Source: Epilithonimonas sp042695135 (GTDB taxonomy: Bacteria; Bacteroidota; Bacteroidia; Flavobacteriales; Weeksellaceae). Taken from it: 64,000 nt of DNA. Each line of letters opens with the position of its first letter. The stretch's first letter is position 1. The translations under genes and the position numbers were made by a program. Location of the stretch: assembly GCF_042695135.1 (NCBI RefSeq), contig NZ_CP170547.1, positions 3,624,023 to 3,688,022 of the forward strand, read 5' to 3'. Positions 17,455-26,674 of the stretch are shown here, piece by piece. A model generated the notes under the pieces. It did not search any database and was not told the origin of the DNA. It worked only from the letters and a program-made list of their open reading frames with translations.

Positions 17455-18360
17455 TTAGTGACCTTCTCCATTTTTAATATCAAAAATGTGTAAAACCTGT
17501 GGGAAAATAGCATACATATATTCCTGAGAAGCCTTTTGAGAACCTGGAAATGTTAGAATCAGAGTATTCCCCATAAAGCCTGCAATACTTCGGCTAAGCA
17601 TAGCTGTTTTTATCCTGTTTTGTCCATAATCCCGTGCAGCTTCCATAATCCCGGGAATGCTTCTGTCTATCAAAGGTAAAATAGCATCGGGAGTAACGTC
17701 ACGGCTTGAAAGTCCTGTTCCGCCTGTAAAAATAATCAGGTCAATACCTTTATCTTTAATAGCAATGGCTGTCTTTTGTATTAAATCAAAATCATCAGGA
17801 ATAATTTCGTAATTGACACAGGAGATTTTGTTTTTTTCTAATTCTGAGACAATTGTTTTCCCTGCTGTGTCCTGCTTTTCACCTTTGGATACACTGTCAG
17901 AACAAACTACAACGGCTGCTTTCAAATGGCTGAAATCTTTTTTATTATCAGATTTTCCACCTGTTTTTTCTAAAAGCCTGATATTTTTTATCTGAACATT
18001 TTTATCTATGGGTTTTAGCATATCATACATCACCAAAGCCGCAACAGAAGCGCCGTACATTGCTTCTACCTCAACGCCGGTTTTATAGATTGTATGAACC
18101 TCAACATTGATGATAACCGATAAATCTATGACTTCATAAGTGATAGCACTGAATTCTACGGGAAGCGGATGGCAATCCGGAATGACACTGCTTGTATTTT
18201 TTATCCCAAAAAATCCTGCCACTCTTGCAAACTCAAAAACATCGCCTTTTGGCACTTTTCTTTCCTGAATTGCATCGATTGTAGACTTCAGAGAAACCTC
18301 AACAACTGCCGTTGCAACTGCTTTTCTCAGCGTGTTTGATTTGTGTGTAATATCTACCAT
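17455..18360 (-). CDS. moaCB: MoaC-MoaB/MogA fusion protein
   Basis: 301 residues joining two cofactor enzymes. Residues 1-150 are MoaC (FARVAGFFGIKNTSSVIPDC, VEVHTIYKTGVEVEAMYGAS, RLLEKTGGKSD), which with MoaA makes cyclic pyranopterin monophosphate. From about 155 to 301 is a MoaB/MogA domain (SDSVSKGEKQDTAGK, FTGGTGLSSRDVTPDA, MGNTLILTFPGS) that adenylylates molybdopterin. Such fusions are known in Bacteroidota. The gene is 3 bp from moaE and 10 bp from the desulfurase, in one transcript. Confidence 0.93.
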   Translation of the reverse strand: MVDITHKSNTLRKAVATAVVEVSLKSTIDAIQERKVPKGDVFEFARVAGFFGIKNTSSVIPDCHPLPVEFSAITYEVIDLSVIINVEVHTIYKTGVEVEAMYGASVAALVMYDMLKPIDKNVQIKNIRLLEKTGGKSDNKKDFSHLKAAVVVCSDSVSKGEKQDTAGKTIVSELEKNKISCVNYEIIPDDFDLIQKTAIAIKDKGIDLIIFTGGTGLSSRDVTPDAILPLIDRSIPGIMEAARDYGQNRIKTAMLSRSIAGFMGNTLILTFPGSQKASQEYMYAIFPQVLHIFDIKNGEGH

Positions 18361-18363
18361 AAC

Positions 18364-18792
18364 TTATCTGTTTTCTTTCCATTGATGGGTTTCGTCTTCG
18401 AATAATTCTTTCCCCCAGACAGGAAGTTCCGCTTTTATGCGTTCTACCACTTCTTCGCAGGCGTCAATGGCTATTTTGCGATGATTGGAAGAGGTAAAAA
18501 CAAAAAGGCAAATCTCACCAACGTTAACTTCCCCCAAACTATGGTAAACGTGCATACAGGTAAGCTCATATTTTGAAAAGATAGCTTCGCGTATTTCGTG
18601 CATTTTTTCCAATGCCATTTCTGTATAAGCCGTATATTCTATTGCGGAAACTGTCCTTCCCCCAACTTCATCTGCACGGACTTGTCCTAAAAAAATACTG
18701 TGTGCACCAATATTGATTTTATTACTATGTTTCTCTATACTTTCTCCTACAAATGTGGACAGAATGGGTCCTTCTTTAAATATATTTTTCAT
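18364..18792 (-). CDS. moaE: Molybdopterin synthase catalytic subunit MoaE
   Basis: 142 residues with the MoaE pattern: IFLGQVRADEVGGRTVSAIE, YTEMALEKMHEI, HSLGEVNVGEICLFV and a late WKENR tail; a lysine-containing segment LPVWGKELFEDE follows. MoaE uses thiocarboxylated MoaD to insert the dithiolene sulfurs into cyclic pyranopterin monophosphate. The gene lies 5 bp after the MoeB gene and 3 bp before the MoaCB fusion. Confidence 0.95.
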   Translation of the reverse strand: MKNIFKEGPILSTFVGESIEKHSNKINIGAHSIFLGQVRADEVGGRTVSAIEYTAYTEMALEKMHEIREAIFSKYELTCMHVYHSLGEVNVGEICLFVFTSSNHRKIAIDACEEVVERIKAELPVWGKELFEDETHQWKENR

Positions 18793-18797
18793 CTGAT

Positions 18798-19895
18798 TTA
18801 GTTTAATGTTAAAATCCCTCCTTTCAAAGAATAAATCTTTTTCTCCGGGTAAGCTTCATATAAAATTTTTGCGGCTTTCAGGCTTCTCTTACCGCTTTGG
18901 CAAAATACAATTACTTCTTTCTCTATGATTTCAGGGACTTGTTTTCCCCATTCTGACAAAGGAATTTGCTGATTTCTAAAATTGGCAAAAGGTGTTTCAT
19001 CCAGTTCTCTTACATCAATGATTGCGATGATTTTATCTTTTAAAAATTTATTGAAAATAGTCGTGTTTATTTCTTCAATGGCATTTGAAACAGTATTACA
19101 GAAAAAATCGTAATTCATATTTTCGAACTCAGTTCGATTTTGCGGCATTGTAATGTTTGTTTGATGTGAAGCAGATAAGTCTATTGTAAATGTTTCGTTA
19201 CTCAATGCGTTATAGGAAGTCATTTTATTGATTAATGGTGCCCCTATTCCCGTAATTAATTTTATTATTTCCACTGCCTGCATTACGCCAATTATTCCTG
19301 GCAATACTCCGAGAACACCTGCTGTAGCACAATCCGGAGCTTCTTCTGCAGAAGGCGGAATTGGAAAAAGATGACGGTAATTTATTTTTATTCCAGATTC
19401 ATTAGAGACATTAAAAACAGCGACTTGTCCTTCATATTGATAAATAGCACCAAATACCAAAGGTTTATCCAGCAATACACAAGCATCATTAATCAAATAT
19501 CGGGTCGCAAAATTGTCCGTACAATCTACAATGATGTCGTAATTTCTGATAAGCTCCAGAGCATTTTTATTATTAATTGCTATCGGAAAAGCCTTAATTA
19601 TAATCCCGGGATTTAACTTTTTTAATTTTTCGGAAGCTACTAAAGCTTTATTTTTTCCAATATCTTCAGTGTTAAATAAAACCTGTCGTTGCAGATTACT
19701 CAATGACACCATATCGTGATCCACAATACCAATATTTCCTACGCCTCCTGCCGTTAAATACTGAATAACAGGACAACCTAAACCACCTGCTCCAATAACC
19801 AATACTTTTGAAGAAAGCATTTTTTCCTGTGCTATTTCGCCAAAATTTTGCAGCATTATTTGTCTGCTATATCGTTTTTGTTGTTCGTTGTTCAT
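18798..19895 (-). CDS. moeB: MoeB adenylyltransferase with rhodanese domain
   Basis: 365 residues. The N-terminal 240 are a ThiF/MoeB E1-like domain with the ATP site GAGGLGCPVIQYL near residue 36, DNFATRYLINDACV, and APDCATAGVLGVLPG. The C-terminal about 100 residues form a rhodanese domain whose active loop is VIVFCQSGKRSLKAA. The protein would adenylylate the C-terminal glycine of MoaD and then load sulfur through the rhodanese cysteine, as in MoeBR-type enzymes. It begins 2 bp after the moaD stop. Confidence 0.93.
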   Translation of the reverse strand: MNNEQQKRYSRQIMLQNFGEIAQEKMLSSKVLVIGAGGLGCPVIQYLTAGGVGNIGIVDHDMVSLSNLQRQVLFNTEDIGKNKALVASEKLKKLNPGIIIKAFPIAINNKNALELIRNYDIIVDCTDNFATRYLINDACVLLDKPLVFGAIYQYEGQVAVFNVSNESGIKINYRHLFPIPPSAEEAPDCATAGVLGVLPGIIGVMQAVEIIKLITGIGAPLINKMTSYNALSNETFTIDLSASHQTNITMPQNRTEFENMNYDFFCNTVSNAIEEINTTIFNKFLKDKIIAIIDVRELDETPFANFRNQQIPLSEWGKQVPEIIEKEVIVFCQSGKRSLKAAKILYEAYPEKKIYSLKGGILTLN

Positions 19896-19897
19896 AT

Positions 19898-20131
19898 TTA
19901 TCCTCCTGAATATGGTGGTAATAAAGCTACTACCGAACCGTTTTCTATGATTGTATTTTCTGTTATCAGCTTATTATTGACCGAAATAAAAAACTTCATT
20001 TCACTTAAGACAGGATATTTCTCAAAAAGAGTTTCCTTTAAAGTTTTTGTGTCTTTTATTTCATTAATTATAATCGTGTCATCTTTTATAATTTCTGTCA
20101 GTTTTCCAAATATTTTTAATTGATTTGACAT
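19898..20131 (-). CDS. moaD: MoaD sulfur-carrier subunit
   Basis: 77 residues with a ubiquitin-like beta-grasp pattern (MSNQLKIFGKLTEII at the start, VNNKLI in the middle) and the obligatory C-terminal double glycine in LLPPYSGG. MoeB adenylylates and thiocarboxylates this glycine, and MoaE consumes the sulfur. The sequence is divergent, but its size, ending and position directly before moeB make the call safe. Confidence 0.92.
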   Translation of the reverse strand: MSNQLKIFGKLTEIIKDDTIIINEIKDTKTLKETLFEKYPVLSEMKFFISVNNKLITENTIIENGSVVALLPPYSGG

Positions 20132-20152
20132 TGTGTTTTATTTAATTAATAT

Positions 20153-20878
20153 TTAACCTCCTATAATAAGTTTGGCCGCTGCCAGAAAAAGAACTGTTCT
20201 CAATAGGTTTTTAATTATGGTTTGATTAAATCTCCAGGCACCGAAGTAAGCTCCCAAAATCCCTCCGAATAATGCGACCAAGACATAGCTCAACATTTCG
20301 CTGTTAAAAATGATACCTTTCGTGAATTGTCCCGCTAAGCCGGATATCGAATTAACAAAAATGAAAAGTGCACTTATCGCCGCCGTTTGTTTTTGATTTG
20401 TCCATTTTAATAACAGTAGAACCGGAGAAAGGATAATCCCGCCTCCTATTCCTATCATTCCGGAAATAAGTCCAATACTAGCACCTATAAGCAATGACAA
20501 GTAAAAATTTTGAGATTTCATTTCTCCCTCTTTCGGATTCGGGAAAAATAAGAGACGAGCCACCGGAAGCAACAATAGAAATCCCAATATTTTTTTATAA
20601 ATACTTCCATCGAGAATAATCATCCCACCCAGAAAAGAAAACGGAATTGACCCTAATGCAAAAGGCAGAAAGGTTTTCCATAAAAAATGTTTCCCCCGAT
20701 AATATTGAAAAAATGAAATGCCGGAAACAAAAAGATTAAGCAACAGTGCCGTCGGTTTCATCTCTTCGGGGGCTATATGATATAATGCCATTAAGGCTAA
20801 ATATCCACTTGCACCGCCGTGACCGACAGCAGCATATAGAAAAGCAATGACGAAAAGGATGATATAAAAATATTCCAT
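20153..20878 (-). CDS. TauE/SafE-family (TSUP) permease
   Basis: A 241-residue membrane protein with seven to eight hydrophobic segments. Two repeated motifs typical of the family are GHGGASGYLALMALY near the start and GMIGIGGGIILSPVLLLL in the middle. TSUP proteins move sulfite, sulfoacetate, organosulfur compounds or other anions across the inner membrane. Its place between moeA and moaD suggests a sulfur or oxyanion supply for the molybdenum cofactor. No ModABC genes are in the window, so molybdate transport is a possible but unproven role. Confidence 0.88.
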   Translation of the reverse strand: MEYFYIILFVIAFLYAAVGHGGASGYLALMALYHIAPEEMKPTALLLNLFVSGISFFQYYRGKHFLWKTFLPFALGSIPFSFLGGMIILDGSIYKKILGFLLLLPVARLLFFPNPKEGEMKSQNFYLSLLIGASIGLISGMIGIGGGIILSPVLLLLKWTNQKQTAAISALFIFVNSISGLAGQFTKGIIFNSEMLSYVLVALFGGILGAYFGAWRFNQTIIKNLLRTVLFLAAAKLIIGG

Positions 20879-20887
20879 TTTAGTTTT

Positions 20888-22081
20888 TTAAAAAGGAAGC
20901 AAATGCAATTCAACAGTTTCGTTTATCAAACAATGAGTTTTATCCTCTTCCAGAACAATCAAGCAATTGGCCTGCGAAAAAGAATGCAGCCTGAAAGATT
21001 CCTGTGCGTGGAGAGGGGTAACTTTTCCGTCTTCATAATGTCCTTTTAGGAAATGAGTGAGTCCTTTTGTTTTTTCGTAATTATGTGTAAGAACAGCTGA
21101 TATTTTGTTGAGGCTTTGTTTTTTATGCATCATATTTTCTATGAATGGCAAGACATATTCATAAAAGCAAACCAAACCTGAAGAAGGATTTCCTGGCAAC
21201 CCGAAAACGGCTTTATTTTCTTTCATACTGAATAACAGAGGTTTTCCAGGACGTTGCTTTATTTTATGAAAGTGAGCCTCAATATTACAATTTTCCACAG
21301 CTTGCACTACAAAATCGTAGTCACCCACACTTACACCGCCTGTCAAAAGAACAACATCGTTATTTTTCAAAGCGTTTTCTAAAGTAGTTTGCAAAATATA
21401 AAGATTGTCTTCAGCTTTCAAAACTTCAATATTTTTAATTCCCATCTGTTTCAAAGCAGAAACCAATATAAAAGAATTTGCTTCGTAAACCTGTCCGAAA
21501 TTCAAAGGCAAACCTGGTTTCTGCAATTCGTTTCCGGTAAGGATAATGGCAACTTTCGGGGGTGCGAAAATCGAAACCTCTGTGATACCAATACCCGCTA
21601 AAAATCCAACGGCAGCAACTGATAAATGTGTTCCTTTTTTCATCGCCAATGCTCCTTTTTGTATTTCGGCACCTTGAAGTCTTACATTTTTACCTTTATC
21701 AATATTTTCATCTTTTAAAAATAATTTCCCATCTTTAATTTCGGTATATTCCTGCATTATCACTGTATCCGCACCATTTGACAATGGCGCACCTGTAAAT
21801 ATTCTTGCGGCTTCTTTCGTGCTTAGTTCTAACTGAACATTTGTTCCCGCAGCCATTTCGCCAACTACCTTAAAAACCTGTTCATTATCTTTAAACCGAA
21901 AAGCATATCCATCAACAGAAGATTGGTTATAAGCCGGAATATCACAGAAAGCAAATACATCTTCTGCAAGCGTAAAACCAACAGCATCGAGCAATTTCAT
22001 CCGGGAAATTGGTAATGAAAAAACTTTTTCCTTAATAATATTCTTAGCTTCGGAAACAGAAATAAAAGTTTTCATAATCAA
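20888..22081 (-). CDS. moeA: Molybdopterin molybdotransferase MoeA
   Basis: 397 residues; the preferred start may be Met3 of MIMK. Family landmarks are DIPAYNQSSVDGYAFR near residue 50, GAPLSNGADTVIMQE, the MogA-like domain with LTGGVSVGDYDFV and QRPGKPLLF, and GLPGNPSSGLVCFYEYV. MoeA exchanges the AMP of adenylylated molybdopterin for molybdate. The gene lies 6 bp after the TonB-receptor gene and 9 bp before the TSUP gene, consistent with one operon. Confidence 0.95.
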   Translation of the reverse strand: MIMKTFISVSEAKNIIKEKVFSLPISRMKLLDAVGFTLAEDVFAFCDIPAYNQSSVDGYAFRFKDNEQVFKVVGEMAAGTNVQLELSTKEAARIFTGAPLSNGADTVIMQEYTEIKDGKLFLKDENIDKGKNVRLQGAEIQKGALAMKKGTHLSVAAVGFLAGIGITEVSIFAPPKVAIILTGNELQKPGLPLNFGQVYEANSFILVSALKQMGIKNIEVLKAEDNLYILQTTLENALKNNDVVLLTGGVSVGDYDFVVQAVENCNIEAHFHKIKQRPGKPLLFSMKENKAVFGLPGNPSSGLVCFYEYVLPFIENMMHKKQSLNKISAVLTHNYEKTKGLTHFLKGHYEDGKVTPLHAQESFRLHSFSQANCLIVLEEDKTHCLINETVELHLLPF

Positions 22082-22087
22082 TATTTA

Positions 22088-24637
22088 CTATAAATTATAA
22101 ATGATAGTGGTATAGTATATTCCTCCGACGCTTGGTGCCCCAATAAACGAAGTGTAGTAATGATTCAGCAGATTAGTCGCTCCAATTTTCACAGAGGCAT
22201 TTATTTTCGGGAGTCTATGCGCTATCTGTGTGTCTATATTGGTATAAGCACCTACCTGACCGTTGGCAAGAAAAGACTGCCAGTAAAAGCTATTCTGCCA
22301 TCTGTAAACCAATCCGACATCTGTATTTTTAAGAATATTTTCTTTAGTAATCGAAAAATTAACCATCCAATCTGGTGTATTAAAACCATCTTCCAGTCCA
22401 TCCTGATTTTCTATATTCTTCAACTTAGAAAAAGTGGCATTTGCTTTTGCAGTATAGCCTTTAGCAAAGATATAAGTAGCTCCAAGACTGTATCCATAAG
22501 CATTTACAGCCGTTTTTGAGTTGGTGTACATTCTATATTTTGTCTGTTTTGTGTTATCGTAAAGCGCGACAGGGATTTCGGCTTCATTGCTTGTATTGGG
22601 AACATTCATATTTGTTTGGGCAATAAATCCCTGATAATGACTAAAATAAACATTAGCATCTATGAACAGACTTTTATCCAGAAATAAGCCTTTATATCCA
22701 AATTCCAGTGTTTTTACTTTTTCGGGAGTTAAATAGGTGTAAGGATTTTTTTTCAGTAGTCCTTTATTTTTTTCAATAGCTGCACTTTGAGCCATTCCAC
22801 CATTAATATCACTTAAGACCTGCGCCTGAAAAGCTTTTATCGAAGTATCCAAATAAGCATTTTCGAAAATACCGTTGCTCATTACCGATAGTCCGCCTAC
22901 ACGTTTTACTCCGCCACTGTTGACATTGCTGAAGGCTTCAAAAATACTTGGAAAGCGGTATCCCTGTTGGAAAGAAGTCCGGAAACTTTGTCGCGAAATA
23001 GGGGTATAAACCGCAGAAAAACGAGGATTTAATTTAGCCTTAAAATAATCACTTTTATCCACTCTTAAAATCCCCTGAAGGCTTAATTTTTCCTGAAATA
23101 ATTTTTTGGTAACCGACACAAATCCGCCAGTTTTGGAATAAGTATAATTTTCAAAAGCATCACTGCTTTTGGGATTGATAAAATAATTACCATCGGGCAT
23201 AATAAAATAAGTGCGGTTATCTGCACCTATTAATATATTGATGCCATAATCCTTAAGCTTTGAAAGATACTGCTCAGTAAGATTGACCTGTACTTCCGAA
23301 TGCAAAAAACTTTGTTTCACCCGAAGTGCCGCTCCAATATCCCAGTTATTCACATCCTGAAGTTGTTTTAATACCGCATTATAAGCTTCAGTTCCGGGTT
23401 GATAACGTCCATTGTCTGCAAATTGTCTCGCTTGCTTTAAAGCGTCAATGACTGAAGTTCCGGAACCAATTGCCGTATTGTAACCTTTGGTAAAATCACT
23501 GTACCAATTCGCATCGGTTTTAAAGTTTCTGTCTATATTTTCTCCCATCGAGCGGAGATTGTAGCTTTTTCCTGTACTTTCGTTATTAAGATATATTCTC
23601 GCAGTAATGGATGGATTTTCAAACTGCAGTCCGTGTTGTTGGGTAAAATAATCCTGAAGCTTAAAACGGTTTGCCCGCTGATAAATATTGTCCAAAGAAG
23701 AAAAACGATAGGTATAAGAAATCATTGATTTTTGATTGAACTTATAATACAAACCTGCATCTGCCTTTATATTTTTCAGTATATTATCTGCAAGGTCTTT
23801 TTCAAGATATCCCGTTCTGGCAACCACATATTTTTTACCGCCAAGCGTAATTATTTTTCGGTTGGAAGATTCGTTTCCATAACTGTTCACAGCATCATAA
23901 GCAGGATTATCTGCACCTAACAAATTCAAGCTTTTATTGGCATCAGGATTAAGGTCTGAATAATCGGAAGCAATCCAATCTGAACCTTGCAGAATAGAGC
24001 CGTTTATTTTGAAAGCAAATTTTGTAGAGATGGCTTTTGCGTATCGGAAGCTGGTTTCTGTAAATAATTGTGCTTTGCTGTTTTCATTGGAAAGATGCGT
24101 AAGCGCCGTATTTTGACGAATAGAAAGACCTTGCGATGTGAAAGGGTTTTTGGTGATAAGATTTGCTAATCCGTTCATCGTATTCATTCCATATAAAGCA
24201 GATGCCATACCTGGCAAAACTTCTACCTTTTCGATATCCAAATCATTCGGACCTAAAGAATTGGCTATAGCCGACCCGATGTGTGGTGAAGCAATATCCA
24301 TCCCGTTTACCAGCTGTGCAAAACGCACGTTGGTAGTATTTGTAAAACCTCTCGCATTAATTACTTTAAAACCAAGACTTGGCGTAATCATCTGTAAGCC
24401 CTGTACATTTTCCAATGCATCATAAAAAGAATTGGAAGGTGTATTTCTTATATCTTTTTCAGAAAGGACTTTAACCGAAGCTGAACTTTTTAAAAGACTT
24501 TCCCTGATCTTTGATGCGGTGATAACAACACCTTCCAATTCGTGAGTTGAACCTTCAACAGAATCTTTTTTCTGTGCATACATTATTTGTGTGCCAGTCG
24601 CAAAAGCCAGAAGAAGCGGGATTTTTATTTTTTTCAT
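22088..24637 (-). CDS. TonB-dependent receptor in molybdenum operon
   Basis: 849 residues. A signal peptide (about 1-21, ending MYAQ) is followed by a segment ELEGVVITASKIRESLLKSS, then a plug domain (about 45-165, with VLPGMASALYGMNTMNGLAN) and a 22-strand type beta-barrel ending in YTTIIYNL. There is no N-terminal carboxypeptidase-like domain and no SusD partner. Receptors of this type import metal complexes or other scarce solutes using TonB energy. It lies between the ModE-like gene (16 bp) and moeA (6 bp), so it is a strong candidate for uptake of molybdate or a molybdenum chelate, which is inference from position. Confidence 0.93.
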   Translation of the reverse strand: MKKIKIPLLLAFATGTQIMYAQKKDSVEGSTHELEGVVITASKIRESLLKSSASVKVLSEKDIRNTPSNSFYDALENVQGLQMITPSLGFKVINARGFTNTTNVRFAQLVNGMDIASPHIGSAIANSLGPNDLDIEKVEVLPGMASALYGMNTMNGLANLITKNPFTSQGLSIRQNTALTHLSNENSKAQLFTETSFRYAKAISTKFAFKINGSILQGSDWIASDYSDLNPDANKSLNLLGADNPAYDAVNSYGNESSNRKIITLGGKKYVVARTGYLEKDLADNILKNIKADAGLYYKFNQKSMISYTYRFSSLDNIYQRANRFKLQDYFTQQHGLQFENPSITARIYLNNESTGKSYNLRSMGENIDRNFKTDANWYSDFTKGYNTAIGSGTSVIDALKQARQFADNGRYQPGTEAYNAVLKQLQDVNNWDIGAALRVKQSFLHSEVQVNLTEQYLSKLKDYGINILIGADNRTYFIMPDGNYFINPKSSDAFENYTYSKTGGFVSVTKKLFQEKLSLQGILRVDKSDYFKAKLNPRFSAVYTPISRQSFRTSFQQGYRFPSIFEAFSNVNSGGVKRVGGLSVMSNGIFENAYLDTSIKAFQAQVLSDINGGMAQSAAIEKNKGLLKKNPYTYLTPEKVKTLEFGYKGLFLDKSLFIDANVYFSHYQGFIAQTNMNVPNTSNEAEIPVALYDNTKQTKYRMYTNSKTAVNAYGYSLGATYIFAKGYTAKANATFSKLKNIENQDGLEDGFNTPDWMVNFSITKENILKNTDVGLVYRWQNSFYWQSFLANGQVGAYTNIDTQIAHRLPKINASVKIGATNLLNHYYTSFIGAPSVGGIYYTTIIYNL

Positions 24638-24653
24638 TTTTAAAGTGTCTTTA

Positions 24654-25052
24654 TTAAAAAGTTTGAAAAAAATCCTTTTTAAATTTATTCGTTTCTATCT
24701 TTAAAAATTCCTGAAATCTCATTCTCAGCTCTTGCGCATATACGATCATATCTCTTGCCGCCTCAGAAAGCACTGCTCCGCCTCCTTCTTTTCCTCCTGT
24801 TTTCAAAATAACAAAAGGAATTCTTGTCTGGGAATTAAGCTCATTGATCATATTCCAGGCTTTTTTATAGCTCATCTTCATTTCCTTTGCAGCTTTGCTG
24901 ATAGAACCTGTTTCATCAATGTGTTGCAAGAGTTCTATACGCCCCGGTCCGAAAAATTTTTCCTCATTATATTCTATCCAAAGACTTCCAACAACAGAAT
25001 AGTCGCCGGACTCATTTAATATTTTTTTTAAATTTTCTCTGTTATCCTCCAA
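24654..25052 (-). CDS. ModE-like winged helix-turn-helix regulator
   Basis: 132 residues. The N-terminal domain carries GPGRIELLQHIDETGSISKA and AAKEMKMSYKKAWNMINELN, the LysR-like winged helix of ModE, followed by GGKEGGGAVLSEAARDMIVY. The two molybdate-binding (MOP) domains of full ModE are missing, so ligand sensing, if any, must work differently. It overlaps the end of moaA by 11 bp and precedes the TonB receptor gene by 16 bp. It probably controls this operon, but no operator was identified. Confidence 0.88.
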   Translation of the reverse strand: MEDNRENLKKILNESGDYSVVGSLWIEYNEEKFFGPGRIELLQHIDETGSISKAAKEMKMSYKKAWNMINELNSQTRIPFVILKTGGKEGGGAVLSEAARDMIVYAQELRMRFQEFLKIETNKFKKDFFQTF

Positions 25053-26022
25053 TGGTAATCATACTTCGGTTATCGATTTCTTTACTCTTGATAGTATCAA
25101 GATCGGTAGTAAATTGTCCGCCTAAAGCCTTTTCCTTAGTAAGAATATTTTGATTGATCAAAGGAAGAAGTTCCTCACCTTTTCTTAATGCGGAAAGCAA
25201 ATCTGTTTCACCTTTAGAAAAAAGGCAGTTTTTAAATTTTCCGTCAGCTGTAAGGCGAATACGATTACAACCTTCACAAAACGGTTTTGTCATAGTGCCA
25301 ATAATTGCAAAACTTCCCAAATGTCCATCAATGGAAAAGGATTTTGCGGTATCGTGGATGCTGCCTTCTATTGGTAGAAAGTCGTATTTTTTTTCAATTT
25401 CAGAAAGGATATCATTAAATGAAAAAACCTGATTGCTCGTCCATTGGTTTCCGGTAAAAGGCATAAACTCAATAAAACGAATATGGATGGGCGTGTTTTT
25501 TGTCCAGGTAATAAAATCATTGATTTCATTATCGTTCATACCTTTCATCACCACCACATTTATCTTTACTTTAAAGTTTCTTTGCAGCAGAAGATTAATA
25601 TTATCCATAACCAGCTGGAACTGATCACGACGCGTGATTTTTTCAAATTTTTCGTGTTGGAGAGTATCCAAGCTGATATTGAGAGATTTTACATTTGCTT
25701 CTTCCAGAATATCAATAAATTTGTGGATACGAGTTCCGTTTGTTGTTAGCGTAAGCTCTATAGGTAATTTGCCAAGAGACTGAATTATTTTCCCGGCATC
25801 TTTCCGTACAAACGGTTCACCGCCTGTAAGCCTGATTTTTTTTATGCCTTGAGAAACAAAAAGTTCTGATATTTTTAAAATCTCATCAGCCTGCATCAGT
25901 TTTGAGGCCGGTGCAAAATCATACTCTTCATTCGGCATACAATAGAAACAACGCAAATTGCAATTGTCCGTCAGTGAAATCCGTAAATAGCTATGTATCC
26001 TGTTGAATTTGTCTATTATCAT
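25042..26022 (-). CDS. moaA: GTP 3',8-cyclase MoaA
   Basis: 326 residues, a radical-SAM enzyme that starts molybdenum cofactor synthesis from GTP. The radical-SAM cysteines are C21, C25 and C28 (CNLRCFYC). The second cluster motif is near residue 250 (CEGCNRIRLTADGKFKNC). It ends in the essential double glycine (MITIGG). RLTGGEPFVRKD and LNISLDTL are further family markers. It overlaps the ModE-like gene by 11 bp. Confidence 0.96.
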   Translation of the reverse strand: MIIDKFNRIHSYLRISLTDNCNLRCFYCMPNEEYDFAPASKLMQADEILKISELFVSQGIKKIRLTGGEPFVRKDAGKIIQSLGKLPIELTLTTNGTRIHKFIDILEEANVKSLNISLDTLQHEKFEKITRRDQFQLVMDNINLLLQRNFKVKINVVVMKGMNDNEINDFITWTKNTPIHIRFIEFMPFTGNQWTSNQVFSFNDILSEIEKKYDFLPIEGSIHDTAKSFSIDGHLGSFAIIGTMTKPFCEGCNRIRLTADGKFKNCLFSKGETDLLSALRKGEELLPLINQNILTKEKALGGQFTTDLDTIKSKEIDNRSMITIGG

Positions 26023-26083
26023 TTGTGCGTTATATCATTGGAGATATAGCGCAAAATTAACGGTTAAGACCAGTACAAAAGTT

Positions 26084-26674
26084 TTACAAATCGGCTAATT
26101 TTTTATAATCTTCAATAGTATCAATGTCTATTGCACCTTTTTCAAATGGGATGAGAGAAAGATCATTTTGATGGGCTTTTAATATTTTTTTAGCACCTTC
26201 TTTCCCATCAAGATCTGATAATTCAGAAAAAAACTGTTTTGGAAAAACTGCCGGAGTTCCAGGAGTTTCGTTGTAAAAAGAGGCGGTTATTTTTTTAGTT
26301 TCTTCAAATGTAGAAATCAAATTCTGAAGCAAATCTCCATCCACAAAAGGCTGATCGCTCACACAAAGCAATACAGCTTCGGTTTCTTTATTAATTTCCA
26401 GAGCTTTTTCCAGACCCCGTTTGATGGATGAGGACATTCCGAATTGCCAATTGTTATTATCACAAAAATAGATTCCCATATTTGCCACAACTTTTTCAAG
26501 CTCTGATTTTTGAGCACCTGTTACAATTATCGTATTTGCCGAAGGTATTTTCAAAGCCTCGGAAGCAATATTTTCCAATAATGTTTTGCCTTTATATTGA
26601 AGCAATTGTTTGGGTTGTCCCAATCTGGAAGAATTACCTGCCGAAAGGATGATGACTGCATATTTTTTCATCAT
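26084..26674 (-). CDS. MocA-like nucleotidyltransferase
   Basis: 196 residues of the MobA/MocA nucleotidyltransferase fold. It has ILSAGNSSRLGQPKQLL at the start, the metal-binding CVSDQPFVDGDLL near residue 110, and GTPAVFPKQFFSEL. MocA makes the cytosine-dinucleotide form of the cofactor, used by xanthine dehydrogenase-type enzymes. That fits the IorAB-type enzyme at the other end of the island. Its start overlaps the xdhC stop by one base (TAATG). CTP specificity is inferred. Confidence 0.88.
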   Translation of the reverse strand: MMKKYAVIILSAGNSSRLGQPKQLLQYKGKTLLENIASEALKIPSANTIIVTGAQKSELEKVVANMGIYFCDNNNWQFGMSSSIKRGLEKALEINKETEAVLLCVSDQPFVDGDLLQNLISTFEETKKITASFYNETPGTPAVFPKQFFSELSDLDGKEGAKKILKAHQNDLSLIPFEKGAIDIDTIEDYKKLADL

